From Penaeus vannamei (lineage: Eukaryota; Arthropoda; Malacostraca; Decapoda; Penaeidae): a stretch of DNA of 29,489 nt. The stretch is from the NCBI RefSeq assembly GCF_042767895.1, contig NC_091559.1, positions 9,521,878-9,551,366 of the forward strand, written 5' to 3'. Made by a program: the position numbers and the translations under genes. The notes beneath the pieces were generated by a model that made no database searches, was not told the origin of the DNA, and worked only from the letters and a program-made list of their open reading frames with translations. Positions 17,899 to 29,135 of the stretch are shown here, piece after piece. Position 1 is the first letter of the stretch. Each line of letters begins with the position of its first letter.

Positions 17899-18412
17899 CA
17901 AGAAATTGAATTATGCACAAATCCGTGTTACCCTAAATTTCTTATTAAATCATCATTTTTATCTTTATTTCTGGTTGCTTATCTGTCTTTATCCCACACT
18001 GCATATCTTTTCATTGTTTTACTTTTCTGCTTACGTTCAAATGTCTGTTAAGAAAGAAAGCAAATTAGCTGCGAAAATTTCCGTCACTAATATTTGAATA
18101 ACGAAAAATTACACTTTTCTCTCCCTCTTCATGTCTCTCCCCTTTGTCTCTCTTCATCCTTCCCCCTTTCTCTATCTCTCCTTCCCTCGCTAACACATTC
18201 TCTTTCTTTTTATATATCAGTACCCCCCCCCATCTCCTCCCTCTCTCCCCCTCTCTTTCTCTTCTTCTCCCCATCCTCTCACTCATTCTCTTTCTTATTA
18301 TTACTGGCAGCAGTGTTATTATCATCATATCATTATAATGCCATCCCTTTTATCACCATTATTGTAATGACTTTTCTATATTATGTGCTGTAATAATCAT
18401 TACTAATATCAG

Positions 18413-18414
<2 letters not shown>
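17899..18414. other. Low-complexity CT-rich and ATT-rich DNA
   Basis: Mixed AT-rich sequence to about 18110, CT/CCT-rich to about 18290, then ATT/ATC units. No gene. Confidence 0.6.

Positions 18415-18466
<52 letters not shown>
18415..18466. repeat. (GT)n microsatellite
   Basis: About 26 uninterrupted GT units ending in GCGCGC. Confidence 0.97.
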
Positions 18467-18474
<8 letters not shown>

Positions 18475-18692
18475 ACATTTTGAATTGCAAAACGCATTTA
18501 TATAGACCACTCAATCTCGCTCTCAGTCTTTCTCCTTGCCCACCGGATATTCATGAAGTATCTCACACACTAGCAGCAAATTTTAGTTTAATCCTAAATC
18601 ATCATTATCACAATCGCTTGTCTTGTCTGCGTGCATTTGAATCCACAGAATTTACTTTTAGAAAAGAAATTTAAGAAGGTGAGAGAAGGACG

Positions 18693-18957
18693 GATGCGGC
18701 GTCCGTTGTGAAGGCGCGGGGCCATCTGTCCTCATCGAAGAAAACTGCGGTAAGCAAGGAGGAAGCGGCTTAATTGACGTTTAAACCATGTTGAATAGTT
18801 TCAGGCAAGTTTTCCATACCATTACCAATTATGATCTGCTGAACAAATGTAACATTTCCGCATTGCTTTCCGCATCTCATGAGGGCAATTTAGAGACAGT
18901 CCTTACGAGGGCGGGGCACCCAACCCTGATTTTGTTATCACTGGGTATTTAAGGGAA
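18693..18957 (+). repeat. Direct repeat D, copy 2
   Basis: It corresponds to 17450-17690 in the same orientation. Farther right, a GA array, ACACATGAATTCA and GTGCACGGTCGCCT (19220-19397) parallel the GA tract, ACACATGAATTCA and tRNA-like sequence at 17738-17862. The duplicated unit therefore probably included the tRNA-like sequence, now mostly lost here. Confidence 0.7.
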
Positions 18958-19216
18958 TGTGGATATGGCGAGATTGATAATTTCATCTAAATTGATGGGA
19001 ATGAAATATGAGTGTGATTAAAGGCGTATAATAACACATCACATTAGAATATTTATTTATTACTATCATTTTCCAATGTCTATTAATTTTAGCCCATGGT
19101 AGACGTAGACCATTCTAAGAATGTACACACGTTATTGCTACAATAATTATAAAATATTTTATTTAAAACCATATTCATTAGATCATTGATGCATAACAAT
19201 AGATTGCATAGAATCC

Positions 19217-19219
<3 letters not shown>

Positions 19220-19283
<64 letters not shown>
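19220..19283. repeat. (GA)n microsatellite
   Basis: About 32 uninterrupted GA units. Confidence 0.97.
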
Positions 19284-19288
<5 letters not shown>

Positions 19289-19498
19289 AACACATGAATT
19301 CACACATATGTACCATAACCTACAAAAAACACTACGTAAATCTAATACAACAAAATCTACGTATTATGCTATGTTTCCGAGGTGCACGGTCGCCTTAATT
19401 TCACATTTTGTGTCTTTATCATGATAGTGTTTATTACTACACACGTTATTATCACCATGATTGTCGAATCACCAACGTTATATAATCATCGTCGGTAT

Positions 19499-19588
19499 CT
19501 CACACACACGCACATTCACACACACACACACACACACACACGCACAGGCACACACACACACACACGCACGCACGCACGCACGCACGCA

Positions 19589-19681
<93 letters not shown>

Positions 19682-19690
19682 GCACACAAA
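19499..19690. repeat. (CA)n with (CACG)n interruptions
   Basis: CA units, a CACG block at about 19563-19590, then about 43 uninterrupted CA units. Confidence 0.97.
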
Positions 19691-19718
19691 CGAATACACA
19701 CATATGTTACATAAATGC

Positions 19719-19982
19719 CTCTCCCAACCCATTCCTGTTGCCTAATTGAAATGATAATTGTAATGATAATAATTACAATTGCAATGATAAAATTGATGAT
19801 GGTAATAATGACAAAGACAATAATGGAGAAATGAGAATGAAAACAGCCAGTTTCTTAAAATCGTGCTCGGCCCGACCCAATGAATATTCATTACACAGAC
19901 ATCTATATACACAGAAATGAATGCATATCTACCAGTCAAGATATACATATCTACCGGACAGATAGATAAGTATATCTGTCAG
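19719..19982 (-). repeat. Right arm of the near-identical inverted duplication
   Basis: The reverse complement matches 16990-17256 at about 98%. Its outer end is the base equivalent to the first base after the gap. Confidence 0.9.
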
Positions 19983-19997
19983 ATAGGTCAGCTGAGG

Positions 19998-20086
19998 TGC
20001 CTTTATTTCTGCGCATTTGCATGTCTGTGTATATGAATATTCACTGGGTGGTCCTCGCACAATTTTAACAAACTGGCCGATAGAAT
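19998..20086 (+). repeat. Diverged third copy, head-to-head with the right arm
   Basis: This segment resembles 17045-17130 on the plus strand (shared TTTATTTCTG, ATGTCTGTGTA, TGAATATTCA, AACTGGC) at about 75-80%. It is therefore an inverted partner of 19855-19945. Together they form an imperfect palindrome centred near 19985. Confidence 0.7.
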
Positions 20087-20177
20087 GTACATCTATACAC
20101 TATACATACATACATACATTCTCTATCTCTCTCTCTGATTTCCCTGACTCCATTTTCTTTGCCTCTTCCTAAGATTT

Positions 20178-20235
20178 CCTCTCTCTCTCTCTCTCTCACT
20201 CACTCACTCATTCACTCACTCACTCACTCACTCAC

Positions 20236-20275
<40 letters not shown>

Positions 20276-20288
20276 TCTCTCTCTCTCT
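20178..20288. repeat. (CT)n / (CACT)n compound microsatellite
   Basis: CT units, a CACT block at about 20197-20240, then CT units. Confidence 0.95.
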
Positions 20289-20480
20289 GATTAGGTTATT
20301 TTCCCCATGTGTTTTTAAAATGACAATGTTATGACGATAAACAAATGCCACCTTCAATATAGCTAATTATTAAAATATAGTAATAATAAGGATATTGATA
20401 CCGATAAGTAATAACATTTATAGTAATAATAATAATAACAGTAATAATGATTTAGAAATAGCAATAATAACTAGTGATGT
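20289..20480 (+). repeat. Direct repeat F, copy 1
   Basis: It aligns to 20783-20965. Shared landmarks are GATTAGGTTATTTTCC, CGATAAACAAATGCCAC and TTGATACCGA, followed by AAT-type units. Confidence 0.75.
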
Positions 20481-20553
20481 TAACAAAATCATCGTCTAAA
20501 TAAAATCCAAAATCATATAACAATAATAAATAACTAAAAAAATTATCCTGATT

Positions 20554-20607
20554 GCCTCCGCCGGGAGTCGAACCCGGTGTTCCCGCTTTAGAGGCGGCTG
20601 CGGAGAC
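20554..20607 (-). pseudogene. tRNA-like sequence lacking the D arm, CTA anticodon loop
   Basis: On the minus strand the acceptor GTCTCCG pairs with CGGAGGC with one wobble. A CCGC/GCGG anticodon stem carries loop CTCTAAA (CTA), and the T arm CCGGG-TTCGACT-CCCGG is perfect. Only two bases separate acceptor and anticodon stem, so the D arm and the A-box are absent. Without an A-box it is unlikely to be transcribed on its own by Pol III. A deletion derivative of a SINE head is the simplest reading. Confidence 0.55.
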
Positions 20608-20782
20608 TTAGAGAAAAAAAAACGTAAAATAAATACTCAACTACAGAAGGATTTTTTTTGTGGAGGTGAAGGGTTGTTTATATACATGTGTTTGTTTGTT
20701 TCTTTGTTTATTCATTTATTTTCCTCTGTTAGTCTATTCCTTCCCGTAACTTTGTATAATGATGATACTGGAAGCAGGCTTT

Positions 20783-20965
20783 CTCGGATTAGGTTATTTT
20801 CCACCATGAGTTTTAATAATGCCAATGACTATTAAAGCGATAAACAAATGCCACTAATACTGCAACAAATAATAATAACATATAGCAATGGTGTTGATTT
20901 TGATACCGACAAGGAAATTACTAAGCTGATAGTAATGATAATAAGAGAAAAGTAACAGCGATAAT
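20783..20965 (+). repeat. Direct repeat F, copy 2
   Basis: Second copy of the unit at 20289-20480, about 75% identical in the non-microsatellite part. Confidence 0.75.
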
Positions 20966-21019
20966 AATATAATGATAAGTAATTTTGTAATGGTTTTAGA
21001 TTATATATCTGTTGTTAAT

Positions 21020-21081
21020 TTAGCAATAAAAGTAATCAAATCAACAATGATTAGAATATACATACATCATTGATAACAATG

Positions 21082-21178
<97 letters not shown>

Positions 21179-22080
21179 GTCTCTCATACTCTTATCCATT
21201 GACGTTGGCTATTTTTGACCTTGACTTTAAAATAAGATTTCAATGCTTGCATGGTAAAATAAGGCAGATAAACGTTAAATAAATAACAAACATCAAATGA
21301 AGGTTGACACCCTACAAATGTGACACAGTAAGAATTAAAGCCAACAAAAATAGATTGTAAATATGGTTATAACATCAGCAACAGACTGAGAGAATGAAAG
21401 ACAGAGAGAGAGGGGGGCGGGGGAGAAGTGGAAAGAAAAAGAGATGCAGAAAAAGAAAGGGATTGAAAAGAGAAACACTCCCAAAACCAGATTTTGCTGC
21501 AAGGGACACAATGATATTGGAAATAAAAGTGAACACAGCATCTATTCCCAAAGGAAACAGTAAAATCTAGTCCATATAAGTTTCTTCTTTAACAACATAT
21601 AATATTTATCGTAAACGAAGAGAGAGAGGCACATACACACATGTAGGGTGAGAGATAGCTGGAGAAAAAGAGAAAGAGAAAGGGCGGAGATAGAGAGGCG
21701 TCAGGCAGATAAAGAGAAATAAAGAAACAGATAAAGAAAACGAGAAGATGAGATATGTATATATTTATATAGAGAGAAAGGGAGGTGTAGAGTTTTAGAG
21801 AGGTAGACACATAAAGGCTTTTCATTTTCTTCTGAAAAAAAACAATGATATTAATGAACAAAATGTTTCTCATCAATGGAAATGCTATCGTCTAATCTAC
21901 GTACATTACAGTAACTGCATTGAATTTCACTCCAAGGGAATTAGACGCGAATGATAGAAAACGAACGATTGTTGCTTCCCAATCAACTAAATGGATCTAA
22001 GTAGGCCTGTATCATTATGAATGCTCTTATTGACAATAAAATACATTACAACCCATATATTCATGAAATCCATATATATA
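21020..22080 (+). repeat. Tandem segment G, unit 1
   Basis: Landmarks recur in order in 22595-23110: AGTAATCAAATCAACA followed by a CT tract (21030 against 22602), AATAAAAGTGAACACAG (21522 against 22927), TCCATATAA.TTTCTT (near 21570 against 22955), and GAC.CGAATGA (near 21945 against 23010). Spacing differs through indels and microsatellite growth. No gene is seen in it. Confidence 0.55.
21083..21173. repeat. (CT)n microsatellite
   Basis: About 45 uninterrupted CT units inside tandem segment G. Confidence 0.97.
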
Positions 22081-22594
22081 AACAATTATATTCATCATGA
22101 ACAAGAGGGAAGACATTTACGAAAGAAACGTACATACATGCATACTTTAAGATTTGTAAATCATTGAGAATGCTACTCGTGTAGAAAAAAAGTCATTTGT
22201 AAGCCTACATCTCACATTCATAACACACTAGTTTATTCAAAAGTTGACTTTACACAACAATAATGTTGATAATAATAATAATAGTAATACTACCAATAAT
22301 GATAATGATGATAATAGTATAACTATATAAATTAATGATTATGATAATGGTAATAGTAACTGCAATAATAACATATTCTAAAAATAATAAAAGTAGCCAC
22401 AATGAACAAAGGTTACCAATGATAAGAATAGTATAACAATGATAATGATTTTGTTACTGATAAGAAAAGGATAATGTTGATTATAACGATAGTAACAATA
22501 AGAAAGAGGATTTATCATAAAACAACAGCAATTATAGAAATAATAAAAAATATAGAAAAGATTTTAGAATATATAAATGTGACCTTACCATAAT
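22081..22594. repeat. AAT/GAT-rich degenerate tract
   Basis: Mostly GATAAT, AATAGT and AATAAT units between the two G units. No gene. Confidence 0.7.
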
Positions 22595-23150
22595 AATATG
22601 AGTAATCAAATCAACATTAATATAGATTATGCATACGTGATTGAAAACAATAATCTCTCTCTTTTTCTCTCTTCTCCCCCTCTCCTCTTCTCAATCTCTC
22701 TCTCTTTCATAGGAAGGAAAAGGGCCATACCCATACCGGGTATTCTCAGAGTATATACATATATGTGTATCTGTCTCTATATATACACACATGCATGTGT
22801 GTGTGTGCGCGTGCGTGTGCAAGGTGAGAAGAGAGAGAGAGAGAGGTGAAGATGGATAGAAAAAGGAGAGGGGAGGAGAGATAGACAAACATACAGATTC
22901 ATTTTGCTTAGGACAAAAAGATTAGAATAAAAGTGAACACAGTCAGATTTATTCCATATAAATTTCTTTTCTACAACTAAAAATAAAACATAGCAACGGC
23001 GATCAATATTGACACGAATGAAAGTGTCGCTTGTGAATCAACCAATGTTGCATGTATTAATAAGCAAAGTATTTCACTTTCATGATTGTATTCAATATAT
23101 ATAAAGACATATAACATACACAAGTAGATTGGTTGCCAAGTTGGAAGGGG
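22595..23150 (+). repeat. Tandem segment G, unit 2
   Basis: This is the shorter second unit matching 21020-22080 in landmark order. It contains CT, TATATG and GTGTGC microsatellites. Confidence 0.55.
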
Positions 23151-23406
23151 ATGTAAGTATATACAAAAATGGTAGCCATTATCTCAAAACAACACTGTCA
23201 ATAACAATTTGAATAATAATGATAATAGCAATGCAGGTTATACCAATAACAATAATAATTATATTAATGATTACCACCATTACCTACTATAAGTGAGATT
23301 CTAAAAAAATGGTGAATATTGGCAACAATATGAGATTGAATAGACGCTGAGACCGATAGAAAGACAGAAGGAAATGTCATAGCTTTCGTACCTTAAAAAA
23401 GGGTAT

Positions 23407-23453
<47 letters not shown>

Positions 23454-23584
23454 TATCGTAGGTTTGAGAAAGGGGCCATAAGTGTTAAAAGTTTAGAACC
23501 CATTATATTTAAACAAAAACGTTCATAATAACATGGACAGTAACAATATCAACAATAGTTATAATAACAGCAGTGAGAGCGTGA
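23151..23584. repeat. AT-rich DNA with (GATA)n
   Basis: Degenerate AAT units, then a (GATA)n array at 23407-23441. No gene. Confidence 0.75.
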
Positions 23585-23960
23585 TTAATGACTGCCACCA
23601 TTACCTGCTTCCATCTTGCTATATCAAGACTTTGCAATACAATGCAAATATAATTCGCGGAATTCGCGGCTGCGACCTCATCGGCGCAGACCTTCATCCC
23701 GAAGAGCACTTGACGCCACCTTTGCTGTTATTTTCTTGGTGTTTCTATGATATTTAGATTTTTTATTCATAAGACGCGTGCCTGCCTTATTATTATTGTT
23801 GCTAGTGCAATCATTGGTAGTAATAGTAGTACTATTAGGCTCTTGCGAATTTCTCTCTTGATTTTTTACAGCCGTTGGCGTTTCGATCTCCTGTGCCGCC
23901 TAAGGTATGCCAGCTGCCCTGCGTTCGGCCACACTGCTTCCTCAACGCGGTTCCAGCTTC
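23585..23960 (+). repeat. Dispersed repeat family C, copy 3
   Basis: This is the longest copy. Its left half matches copy 2 (15200-15490, inverted) and its right half matches copy 1 (14540-14830). After it, TTTCCAACCTTTTTATACTC (23982-24001) resembles the CTTTCAAACTTTTTATACAT near 15559. Confidence 0.65.
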
Positions 23961-24162
23961 AATGATGTTCATTGTTTTAGTACAATAGTTTCCAACCTTT
24001 TTATACTCGCGGTCCCTTCTTCCTACACAAATTATGACAACAATTACTTCAATATTATCGTTACTATCATTGTTTTGTATGGTCATTATTTCTATTTGAA
24101 TTTTTATTATCAATATAATCATTAACATTGTTATTACTATTATTATCATCATTATTGCCACT

Positions 24163-24435
24163 TATTAGAGCCTTGTCTCTATATGAAGGAAAAGAACACG
24201 AAAAGAACTAAATATTATATTCTCCGCCGGGAATCGAACCCGGGTCCTCAATTTTAAGAACAGTCAGGCTAGCCATTAAATCACGAGAGTTTCTTTACCT
24301 TTCGTTTATTATTCATTTGATGATTCCCAAGCACCGAAGGGCGACCCAGTGAGGGAGGCTTCTCTCCGTGTTGCAAAGGCTGTTTTTTATGGATTAGAGT
24401 AATAGGAATTATCTTTCTCGTCATTTTTTGCATAA
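24163..24435 (-). repeat. Dispersed repeat family H, copy 1
   Basis: It aligns with 28851-29135. The copies share AATAAG-type sequence, AGACAAGGCTC, a tRNA-like head (24221-24288) and, on the far side, GGATTAGAGTAAT and ATTATCTTTC followed by ATT/ATC units. The minus-strand order (tRNA head, then GTGTTnnTTT and ACAAGGCTC) is that of a small tRNA-derived SINE. Confidence 0.6.
24221..24288 (-). pseudogene. tRNA-like head with TTA anticodon loop
   Basis: On the minus strand a TAATGGCTAGCC D-arm region, loop TCTTAAA (TTA, which would read UAA) and a perfect T arm CCGGG-TTCGATT-CCCGG are present. The anticodon stem barely pairs, and only the outer four acceptor pairs form. It is best read as a decayed SINE head. 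Confidence 0.5.
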
Positions 24436-24852
24436 TCATTGTTATTATCATCATCATCATTATTGCTATTTCAATTAATATTATTACTATTGTTGCTATT
24501 ATCATCATCATTATTACTGTTGTTATTATTGTTCTGTTACTCTAATCATCACCATCATCATTGTAATTATTAATGTTTTTCCTTTTCATTATTATTTTAT
24601 ATGAATGTTATAATAATTTTATTATCATTTTCATTATCATTAGAACTGTTCTTCTTATTTTTAATCTTATTACTTTCATTATCATCATCATCATTATCAC
24701 TATTATTATCATTATGATAATTAGTATCATTGCTATTATTATTACTATTTTCATTATTATCATTATAATCACCATTGGTATTAGTATCATCATCATTAGT
24801 ATTATGATTATTATTATTGTTATCATTATTTCTTTATGATTTATTAACAAAT
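24436..24852. repeat. ATT/ATC trinucleotide tract
   Basis: Degenerate but dense ATT, ATC and TAT units; frames through it give poly-Ile peptides. Confidence 0.95.
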
Positions 24853-24990
24853 TCAAATATTCACAAACACTGATGAACAGACATTTTAAAGATGCATATC
24901 GTAGTATTTCAGATGCTGTTGCATTCTCTTTTTATTCGATGGATTAGAGCAATATGAATTATCTTTCCTTTCTTGTTTTTATTTGGATTA
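24853..24990 (-). repeat. Dispersed repeat family H, copy 2 (partial, no tRNA head)
   Basis: CACTGATGAACAGACATTTT and GATGGATTAGAGCAATATGA match 29016-29105 and, in part, 24388-24415. Only the half upstream of the tRNA-like head is present. Confidence 0.6.
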
Positions 24991-25393
<403 letters not shown>

Positions 25394-25410
25394 ATATATC
25401 ATATAAAACT

Positions 25411-25436
25411 ATGTGTATGTGTTAACACATACACAT
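25411..25436. other. Perfect 26-bp palindrome
   Basis: The half-site ATGTGTATGTGTT is followed directly by its reverse complement. It ends two bases from the 3' end of the minus-strand tRNA-like gene at 25438-25509. Confidence 0.9.
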
Positions 25437-25437
25437 T

Positions 25438-25509
25438 CGTCTCAGTTGGGATTTGAACCCAAGTCTTTCGCGTAAGAAGCGAATGTGCTATCCACTGCAC
25501 CACGGAGAC
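25438..25509 (-). tRNA. tRNA-like gene with CTT (Lys-type) anticodon
   Basis: On the minus strand it folds into a full cloverleaf of 72 nt. Acceptor GTCTCCG/CTGAGAC has 6 of 7 pairs with discriminator G. D stem GTGC/GCAC, anticodon stem TTCGC/GCGAA and T stem TTGGG/CCCAA are all perfect. The loop TTCTTAC puts CTT at the anticodon, which reads AAG (Lys). The acceptor and D-arm sequence look more like an animal tRNA-Arg than the usual tRNA-Lys, which starts GCCC. No TTTT terminator follows within 30 bases; a 26-bp palindrome does instead. It may be a tRNA-derived repeat head with an intact fold or an atypical tRNA; translation function is doubtful. Confidence 0.5.
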
Positions 25510-25777
25510 TATAGTATATAAAGGAACTTTATGAGCATTTGATATCAAGTGTTTTAACTATGTACATATTTAGTAATGGTTACTAAAAATAAATAATATG
25601 TATAATGATTAAGATGATAATATTGATAAAAGTAATGATAATGACAATAACAATAAAACAACAATAAAGATATTCATAAGATAAAAATTATAATGCTAGT
25701 GATAATGACAGTAATGATAAGACTTTGAAAAAAATCATAAACATTAAATGATATAATTGAAAAACCCTTAAAATGTA
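25510..25777. other. AT-rich DNA with degenerate AAT/GAT units
   Basis: No gene. On the minus strand a TTTT run lies at 25770-25773, five bases beyond the tRNA-Val-like sequence. Confidence 0.6.
25770..25773 (-). terminator. Candidate Pol III terminator after tRNA-Val-like gene
   Basis: TTTT on the minus strand, five bases after the 3' end of the tRNA-like sequence. Confidence 0.45.
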
Positions 25778-25852
25778 GTTTTCCGCTCGGGATCGAACCG
25801 AGGACCTTGCGCGTGTGAAGCGCACGTGATAACCGCATGATAACACGGAAAC
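25778..25852 (-). tRNA. tRNA-Val (CAC)-like gene, imperfect
   Basis: On the minus strand GTTTCCG...CGGAAAA forms an acceptor with one mismatch at the first pair. The anticodon stem TGCGC/GCGCA is perfect with loop TTCACAC (anticodon CAC, reading GUG, Val). The T stem CTCGG/CCGAG is perfect with loop TTCGATC. Overall sequence resembles animal tRNA-Val(CAC). The D-arm region (TTATCATGCGGTTATCAC) carries about two extra bases and does not pair normally, which would weaken both the A-box and the fold. A TTTT terminator follows on the same strand. It may be a recent pseudogene or a divergent functional copy. Confidence 0.5.
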
Positions 25853-25910
25853 CATGTTCTCTTTAAATGCTTATTTGTTTCGTGTTTAGCTGCAATTATC
25901 GGTTGATGAA

Positions 25911-27015
<1,105 letters not shown>

Positions 27016-27017
27016 AT

Positions 27018-27345
<328 letters not shown>

Positions 27346-27534
27346 TATTGTTTATACTTAAATATTTGAAACTGTGGATACACTATCTCTTTCTTTCTTT
27401 ATCCTCTTTTACTGACACTCTTTGTTTTTCTTTTTATTATCGTTATTATTCTCTATCAGACTCTCTCCCTCTCTTTCTCTTTCAACTACTATTATATCAG
27501 AATATTAGACAACGAAACATCCCACATTTCTATC
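27346..27534. other. Short anonymous CT-rich stretch
   Basis: CTTT-rich sequence and mixed DNA. No gene. Confidence 0.4.
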
Positions 27535-27584
27535 GTTCCCGCGGTGTGGTGGTCACGGGAACGGTTCGATCCCGAGCGGAAGCA
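27535..27584 (+). pseudogene. tRNA-Val-like fragment lacking the anticodon arm
   Basis: GTTCCCG pairs with CGGAAGC with one mismatch and one wobble. A GGTGTGGTGGTCAC D-arm region and a T-arm sequence ACGGTTCGATCCCGAGCGGAA follow. The last part is nearly identical to the T arm and 3' acceptor of the tRNA-Val-like sequence at 25778-25852. The anticodon arm is absent, so it cannot decode. Confidence 0.55.
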
Positions 27585-28029
27585 ATATACTGTTTTTTTG
27601 AGGAATTTGTCTCTATGTGTCACTGAAACAGCTGGTGATGCTGCAGTGACCTGGATTGCAGCCTCCACGTCAGAGGATGACCCTCCGAGCGGCATCCGAA
27701 CGTCTGGCGCCACCGAGATGTTAGAGGATGCCTGTTGCTTCTTAATGAACAGAAGATTGGTCGGATGCCCTTTTTTGTTATGGATATTACCTATTTCCAC
27801 TGCAGTATCCACAATTTAGTCATAGATTTCCATAGCAGATTAGAAGAGCAACCGGAAACATATGTGGAGGGATACAGTGGACGTGGAGTTGATGTGGATG
27901 ACGTTTGGTGGAAGAGTTCGTGTCCCTCTGTGTAAAGGAACAGAGCAAGGACAGCGGAAATGGTAGAATGAGAAGCGTGGAGTAAATAAGAGAGGAAGGA
28001 GAGGGAGATGATTCAGGAGACGGGAGAGA
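27585..28029. other. Anonymous stretch
   Basis: Frames on both strands overlap (27492-27812 minus; 27544-27819 plus), without recognisable domains. It may be the body of the tRNA-Val-headed repeat, but a second copy is needed to say so. Confidence 0.35.
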
Positions 28030-28310
28030 TTGTTTTTATGAATATTATTGTATTTTCTTATCATTACATGACTATTGTAATTATTTTCATTATTGTTATT
28101 GTTGTTGTTGCTCTCATCATTATTATCCTAATCATTGCTATCATTATTATGGTTGTCATTGTTGCCAATATTTTCATTATCATTATTGTTTCTATTATCC
28201 TTATATCTACTTTACTATCATTATCATTATTTCTATTTTTACTATCATTAATATTATCATTACTTTTATTATCATCATTACTGTTACTGTCATTAATGTC
28301 ATAATCGCCT
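28030..28310. repeat. ATT/ATC trinucleotide tract
   Basis: Degenerate ATT, ATC and GTT units. Confidence 0.9.
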
Positions 28311-28626
28311 CTGTCTCGCCTGTATTTCAACTTATTTAATTTTTGTAGTTTTCTTCTGTAGTTTTACTTTTTACAAATCAAATATTCGGTCATTGTGATC
28401 TTATTATCTTCATCGTCAAGATCAAAACTATTTCCTTCAAAGTTTCGTGAGAGAAAGAAAGTCATTAAAGGATCTTTAAAATCGTGAGAAGGTGAAGGTG
28501 TCGGAGACAAGGATTTATTTTCGTATTTCTTTTCTCGTCGACATAACTAGTGCATTTCCCCGCGTGAATTTAACCTCGCCTTGTTCCCGCGATTCACACG
28601 TGCTTTCCCCCGAATCTGCAGGACGA
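28311..28626. other. Anonymous stretch
   Basis: AT-rich mixed DNA. No gene or repeat recognised. Confidence 0.4.
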
Positions 28627-28717
28627 ATTTAGATTATAAATTTAGGTTATAAATTTAGGTTATGAATTTAGATGATAAAATTAGATAATAAATTTTGATT
28701 ATAAACTTAAATTTTAA
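28627..28717 (+). repeat. 13-bp minisatellite, seven units
   Basis: Seven consecutive 13-base units, consensus ATTTAGATTATAA, with one to four differences each and no indels. Confidence 0.85.
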
Positions 28718-28850
28718 ATCCCTTGACCCTCAGGCGCTGGTAAACAATTTGCAAATCATCGTCAGCGACCGTTATTCTTCGGAGCCCGATTCCGCTGATC
28801 ATCTTGTGTTTCGTTTTCATTTCATCCTTTTATTCCTTTTTGGAATTTGC

Positions 28851-29135
28851 GTTACTTATTGGAGCCTTGTCTGTATGTGAAGTAAAGCAACACTAAAAGA
28901 AAAATTCTAAAATAGTCTCCGTCGGGAATCGAACCCGAGTCTACGAATTCACAGATCGTCGCGCTAACCATTACACCTTCGTCAATTAATTGCATGTGTG
29001 AGCCATAGTAACGACATGCACTGATGGACGGACATTTTAAAGATGCTCCTCTTCATGTTTCAAATGATGTTTTTTTTATGATCTATGGTTTAGAGTTATA
29101 TGAATGGTATTTCTTTTCTCATGTTTTGCACTATT
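28851..29135 (-). repeat. Dispersed repeat family H, copy 3
   Basis: This is the longest copy. It contains ATTGGAGCCTTGTCTGTATG, the tRNA-like head at 28915-28983, CACTGATGGACGGACATTTT, and ends in ATT/ATC units. It aligns with 24163-24435 and partly with 24853-24990. Confidence 0.65.
28915..28983 (-). pseudogene. tRNA-like head with GTG anticodon loop
   Basis: On the minus strand GTGTAATGGTTAGCGCG, loop CTGTGAA (GTG, His-type) and T arm TCGGG-TTCGATT-CCCGA are present. The anticodon stem pairs at 4 of 5 positions. The 3' acceptor CGGAGAC lacks a proper 5' partner (GACGAAG). It is probably the head of family H copy 3. Confidence 0.5.

Noticed and set aside
27492..27819. Opposed frames of 91 and 106 codons
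   Set aside because: They overlap on opposite strands and include the tRNA-Val-like fragment; neither shows a known protein feature.
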